Program-made: the position numbers and the translations under genes
DNA from: JABDNZ01 sp964407425
Lineage (GTDB): Bacteria; Gemmatimonadota; Gemmatimonadetes; Longimicrobiales; Gaopeijiaceae
Assembly (NCBI GenBank): GCA_964407425.1
Contig: CAYOVN010000034.1
Location: forward strand, 1-26,246
Direction: 5' to 3'
Length of the DNA: 26,246 nucleotides
Shown: positions 22,959 through 26,246 of the stretch, piece after piece
Layout of the letters: the number at the start of each line of letters is the position of its first letter
Position numbering within the stretch: the stretch's first letter is position 1
Notes under the pieces: generated by a model
The model's database searches: none
What the model was told of the DNA's origin: nothing
What the model saw: the letters and a program-made list of their open reading frames with translations, nothing else

Positions 22959-25937
22959 TTAGACCCCCGGTTTTCGGATGACTCCGTGCTGGGTGGTGCC
23001 ATTCATGGTGACCAGAGCCGGGCTGTCGAAGCGAATATGGCGCACCGGGCCAATCTCATCGACTGCCTCCACTTCGGCGAGCCAGTCCCAGTCGACAAAG
23101 CCCTCTCCCATCTCCTGGTTGATGGTGAAATACCCGATGTTCAGGGAGGTCAAATTCTGGAAGAAGTGGGTACCCTGGGAGGGCGTGACCCGGAAATCTT
23201 TAAAACCGGCCTCGATGATGACCTGGGCACCTGAGATATCCGCCCACCGAACGGGAATCCCCAACCATGAATGGGTCGATCCCCAGCGGCCCACCCCGAC
23301 CAGAATGTATGGACGGCCCTCCTGGGTAAGGCGCGTATTGAACTGAGCAACTGCTAGAGCGCAATCCTGGCTCTTGGCCCGCTCGAACCGGTTCTTGTCT
23401 ACCACCACCAGGTCGAGAATCTCATCCAGGTGTCCATGCCCCAGGACAGCAGGGCTCTCACAAATCAGCTCCGACTTGGGGACCTCCTCCATCTCGATGG
23501 CGTCCAGTTCACGGTTCGACGAAAGGGGCCGGAGTTGGAGGAAGGCAAATTCCTTCGGCTCCCCGGGGGGAGTATCCAGGTTCACGGCAAACTCGATTTC
23601 CACCGGCGAGCTGGTGCCCGCGGCTCCGACCGCAAGGAGTTCCTCCAGGATTTCGGCCAGGGGGAACATGTCGAGCTTCAGAATGGGGGCCATACTGACC
23701 AGGCGGATCCCGTTCCGGGAGAGTCCATCGTAAACAACGTTGTTTTCTGGTGAGAAAGTGGAGCCGACCCATTTCAGGACTCCGTGTTTCTCGGCAAGGT
23801 CCAGGGAAGCCTTCACCAACTCCCCGTCTTCGGGCTTCTCCGGCACACGGTCACTGCCCGCCAGCGGTAGAGCCCAAAACTCACGCTGGGAGTTGTCAAC
23901 CATGTCCTCCACGGTTGAGAACTCCACGTTGTGCCGGGGAAAGGACGGACAGAATCGGAAGCAGGGTGATCCCTCTACAACCGTTTTGCCCAACCCAAGG
24001 GCCACGGCGGCGATCCCGTCAGCCGCAGTCATGGGGGCCGTGGGGTAGTAGTTGAAGGATCTGGCGACCCCGGCAAGGTCCGGGAAAAAAAGACCTTCCC
24101 GCTCCTTCCCGACGAGCTGCTGGACGATGACCGCCATGGCCTCCTCTTCCAACCGATACGGGGTGGCCTCGAGGAAGGTCTTGCTATGCCGGGAGAAGGT
24201 CGAGGCGTAAACCGCCTTGATCGCCTGGATCAACGACTCCAGCCGGACTGCCGGGTCCGGGTGGTCGTTGGGAAGCATCAGGGTTTCGAAGATGCCGGCG
24301 AAGGGCTGGTAAGGAGAGTCTTCCAGAAGGCTGGAGGATCGGACGGCCAGTGGGTGCGCGCTGGCAAATAGAAATGACGCCAACTGCTGCCTTGCCCCCC
24401 AGGGGAACCGCGCCTCGGCAAACCGCCGCATCATCTCACCCTCATCCTCTGATCGGAGGGAGAGGGATCGGAGGCCATTGGCATCCAGGAACTCATTAAA
24501 TACGTCGGTGCCCAGAATGACCGCCGGGGGAACAAAGAGGCGAACGCCCGGAAAACGATCCTCCAGTCCGAACCGGTCCACCAACCTGGTGGCGAAGGCC
24601 AGCCCCCTGCCCTTCCCACCGATAGACCCTCCGCCGATCCTCATGATCCCGCCGGCATAGGAAAGGACTTCGGGATCATAATCCGCTACGGTGCTTCGGC
24701 TCTGCTCCCTCCGGTAAGCTCCGATCGATCGAATCAGATCTTCCCTCAGGTCCTCGATTGAGTCGTAGTCCGAAACTTGCCTCGGCCGTAAGCGGTAGGC
24801 CAAGGCAAACTCCCCACGGGCCCGGAGCCAGCTGGAAAAATCGTGTTTCTCCCCATGGTATCCGATGCTTTCAATCGGGACGCTCTCAAGTTTCTCCAGG
24901 AGGGATCGAAGGTCCCCGGCTCGATCCACTTCTTCGCCATGATCCTCCACCCGAAAAACAAAATCCCCAAAGAACGAGTGGTCTGTGAGGTACTGACGGA
25001 TCTCATCCAGCATCTCCGGAGAGCCCTTGAGAACAAAACCGGACGCCACCTCCTCCGCCGATTCCCTGAATTTGGGGTTGCTGGATTGGAGGAGAATCGG
25101 AAGGTCAGGCCTGGTTTTCTTGATACGCTGGGCAAGTTCGATCCCTGCCGATGCAGAACTCTCTTCTCCGGCCTCAAGAGGGAATTGGACGTCGGAGATG
25201 ACTCCCATGACGTTTTTCGGGAAGGCGTTGAATAGTTCCCATGCTTCGTCGAATGTCGTGGCCAGCAGGATCTTCGGCCTGGCCCTCATTCGGAGAAGTC
25301 GTTGGTAGAGGTTCACGCCCTCAGAAAAAATGCTCTGGGAGAGCTTCATCACTTCTGAATAGATCACGGGAAGGAAGGAGGAGTAGAACCGGACACTGTC
25401 CTCCACCACCAGGAGAACGGGGACTCCCAGGCTTGAGTCGAACTGCACGTTCACCCGATCCTCCCAGAGCTTCACCATTGCCAGAAGAACCCGGGCATCC
25501 CCCTGCCAGATAAACACCTCATCCAACTCTGAGAATCCATGCCGACTCTCGAAATCCTTCAGTTCCCGGTGGTCATAGGCCAATACCAGGACCGGGAGGT
25601 CCAGGCCGGAACTCCTCACGTCCTGGGCCAATTGCACCGCGTTCATGTCCCCGAGCTGGAGGGATGTGATGATGACGTCGAAGTGCTGTCCTCTGGCCAG
25701 CTTCAGTGCCTCCGCCCCGCTTGATACCCGGGTGAGGTTCGGCGCCTGACTCAGATTCAAATCCAGGAACTTGGTGAGGATCAGCTCATTCAGCTGGCCG
25801 TCCTCCGACATGATGAAGGACTCGTAAAGGCTGGAGACGAACAAGATGTTCTGGACCCTGAAGCGCATGAGGTCCTGAAGGCTTCCTGCGCGACCACTCT
25901 TTCCTTCAATAAAATCGGGGCGGTTTGGGACGGCCAT
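22959..25937 (-). CDS. Receiver-receiver-PPDK_N (PEP/pyruvate-binding domain) protein
   Basis: 992 residues. The first receiver-like domain (about 29-160) has lost the phosphorylation Asp (IITSLQLG) and the acidic pocket. The second (about 172-320) keeps Glu179/Asp180 (VVEDS), Asp249 (ISDVQFP), Ser285 and Lys304 (FVLKGSP), so it could be phosphorylated. A linker (about 330-430) holds the motifs YHGEKHDFSSWLRARGEFAL and YRLRPRQVSDYD. The PPDK_N ATP-binding domain follows with GGGSIGGKGRGLAFA (436-450), LAVRSSSLLEDSPYQPFAGI (530-549) and MAVIVQQLVG. The C-terminal 250 residues have no swivel phosphohistidine (no TCHA motif) and no PEP-binding barrel. Similar proteins are annotated as PEP synthase-like, with no known role. 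The ATG at 25935-25937 has AGGAG a few bases upstream. The gene runs on the same strand as gdhA but after its terminator. Confidence 0.88.
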   Translation of the reverse strand: MAVPNRPDFIEGKSGRAGSLQDLMRFRVQNILFVSSLYESFIMSEDGQLNELILTKFLDLNLSQAPNLTRVSSGAEALKLARGQHFDVIITSLQLGDMNAVQLAQDVRSSGLDLPVLVLAYDHRELKDFESRHGFSELDEVFIWQGDARVLLAMVKLWEDRVNVQFDSSLGVPVLLVVEDSVRFYSSFLPVIYSEVMKLSQSIFSEGVNLYQRLLRMRARPKILLATTFDEAWELFNAFPKNVMGVISDVQFPLEAGEESSASAGIELAQRIKKTRPDLPILLQSSNPKFRESAEEVASGFVLKGSPEMLDEIRQYLTDHSFFGDFVFRVEDHGEEVDRAGDLRSLLEKLESVPIESIGYHGEKHDFSSWLRARGEFALAYRLRPRQVSDYDSIEDLREDLIRSIGAYRREQSRSTVADYDPEVLSYAGGIMRIGGGSIGGKGRGLAFATRLVDRFGLEDRFPGVRLFVPPAVILGTDVFNEFLDANGLRSLSLRSEDEGEMMRRFAEARFPWGARQQLASFLFASAHPLAVRSSSLLEDSPYQPFAGIFETLMLPNDHPDPAVRLESLIQAIKAVYASTFSRHSKTFLEATPYRLEEEAMAVIVQQLVGKEREGLFFPDLAGVARSFNYYPTAPMTAADGIAAVALGLGKTVVEGSPCFRFCPSFPRHNVEFSTVEDMVDNSQREFWALPLAGSDRVPEKPEDGELVKASLDLAEKHGVLKWVGSTFSPENNVVYDGLSRNGIRLVSMAPILKLDMFPLAEILEELLAVGAAGTSSPVEIEFAVNLDTPPGEPKEFAFLQLRPLSSNRELDAIEMEEVPKSELICESPAVLGHGHLDEILDLVVVDKNRFERAKSQDCALAVAQFNTRLTQEGRPYILVGVGRWGSTHSWLGIPVRWADISGAQVIIEAGFKDFRVTPSQGTHFFQNLTSLNIGYFTINQEMGEGFVDWDWLAEVEAVDEIGPVRHIRFDSPALVTMNGTTQHGVIRKPGV

Positions 25938-25995
25938 GATGCTCCTGTTCTTACCTGGGAAGGGACGTCAAGAACCCGCCCCGTCGAATTTGGAC

Positions 25996-26034
25996 AAAAA
26001 ATAACATGGGGGCGCGCCGGAGCGCGCCCCCATG
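25996..26034 (-). terminator. Strong intrinsic terminator after gdhA
   Basis: A perfect 13-bp stem (26005-26017 with 26022-26034, starting CATGGGGGCGCGC) has a CGGA loop. On the minus strand a T-rich tract (complement of 25996-26004) follows it. It is placed 48 bases after the gdhA stop codon. The stem could act on the plus strand too, but there is no T tract in that direction. Confidence 0.9.
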
Positions 26035-26082
26035 TGGTCCCCCAAGCGCGTTTTTACCCAACGCCAGGATTATCGATCAGAC

Positions 26083-26246
26083 TCAGACTACTCCCTGATC
26101 CAACATGGAGTCGGCAACCTTCAGGAAGCCGGCGATGTTGGCGCCATGGATGTAGTTTCCGGGCTTCCCATAAGCAGCTGAAGCCTCCATGCACTGAGTG
26201 TGGATGCTCTTTATGATGCCCTTGAGGCGGGTGTCCACCTCTTCAC
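26083..26246 (-). CDS. gdhA: NADP-type glutamate dehydrogenase, 3' end only
   Basis: The minus strand encodes the last 54 residues and a TGA stop (26083-26085); the rest lies beyond the window. EEVDTRLKGIIKSIHTQCME leads into the tail NYIHGANIAGFLKVADSMLD with QGVV at the end. This closely follows the C-terminus of E. coli GdhA (...NYVQGANIAGFVKVADAMLAQGVI), which makes glutamate from 2-oxoglutarate and ammonia with NADPH. The cofactor preference is inferred from that similarity. Confidence 0.93.
   Translation of the reverse strand, partial: EEVDTRLKGIIKSIHTQCMEASAAYGKPGNYIHGANIAGFLKVADSMLDQGVV

Noticed and set aside
25938..25995. TTGACG and TAAGAA ahead of the PPDK_N protein as a promoter
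   Set aside because: The spacing is only 12 bases and the second box overlaps the ribosome binding area.

Overview
The window is GC-rich (roughly 60 percent by eye) bacterial chromosomal DNA with short intergenic gaps, genes on both strands and little sign of mobile DNA. An ADOP-type MacB-like permease, secreted hydrolases (an S8 peptidase, a GGSTGG esterase and a LACTB-like beta-lactamase-fold protein), a DUF2779 nuclease and a receiver/PPDK_N protein together suggest Gemmatimonadota or a related soil or marine phylum such as Acidobacteriota. That placement is inference from gene content; there is no rRNA in the window.

Left part (1-6.2 kb): a possible 3' end of a gene, a small bacterial-PH-like membrane protein (223-756), a short reading frame resembling the tail of an aminoglycoside phosphotransferase (761-895), a DUF2161 PD-(D/E)XK protein (minus), a small two-helix membrane protein, a SAM methyltransferase, a TIP30-like NAD(P)-binding protein (minus), and a probable two-gene operon of a THUMP-domain rRNA methyltransferase and a group II PLP decarboxylase.

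Middle part (6.2-15 kb): the ADOP permease (minus), a DUF3788 protein, a secreted S8 serine peptidase (minus) whose stop codon directly abuts that of DUF3788, a cold-shock protein (minus) with a strong terminator and a long hairpin-rich leader, a DUF2779 RecB-like nuclease with an RNase-H-like C-terminal domain, and a secreted esterase (minus).

Right part (15-26.2 kb): an operon of an alanine dehydrogenase-like enzyme and a 4-hydroxybutyrate CoA-transferase-like enzyme, a terminator, a structured leader, long-form purL, the LACTB-like hydrolase, a 992-residue receiver-receiver-PPDK_N protein (minus), and the 3' end of gdhA (minus) with a 13-bp perfect terminator stem. Nitrogen metabolism recurs here: alanine and glutamate dehydrogenases and the glutamine-dependent FGAM synthase.

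No CRISPR array, insertion sequence, tRNA or obvious defence island was found. The best leads for something undescribed are the receiver/ATP-grasp protein at 22959-25937, the alanine dehydrogenase-like protein that lacks the family's substrate-binding lysine and is paired with a CoA-transferase, the DUF2779 protein with DxQ in place of DxE, and the structured leaders upstream of csp and purL.
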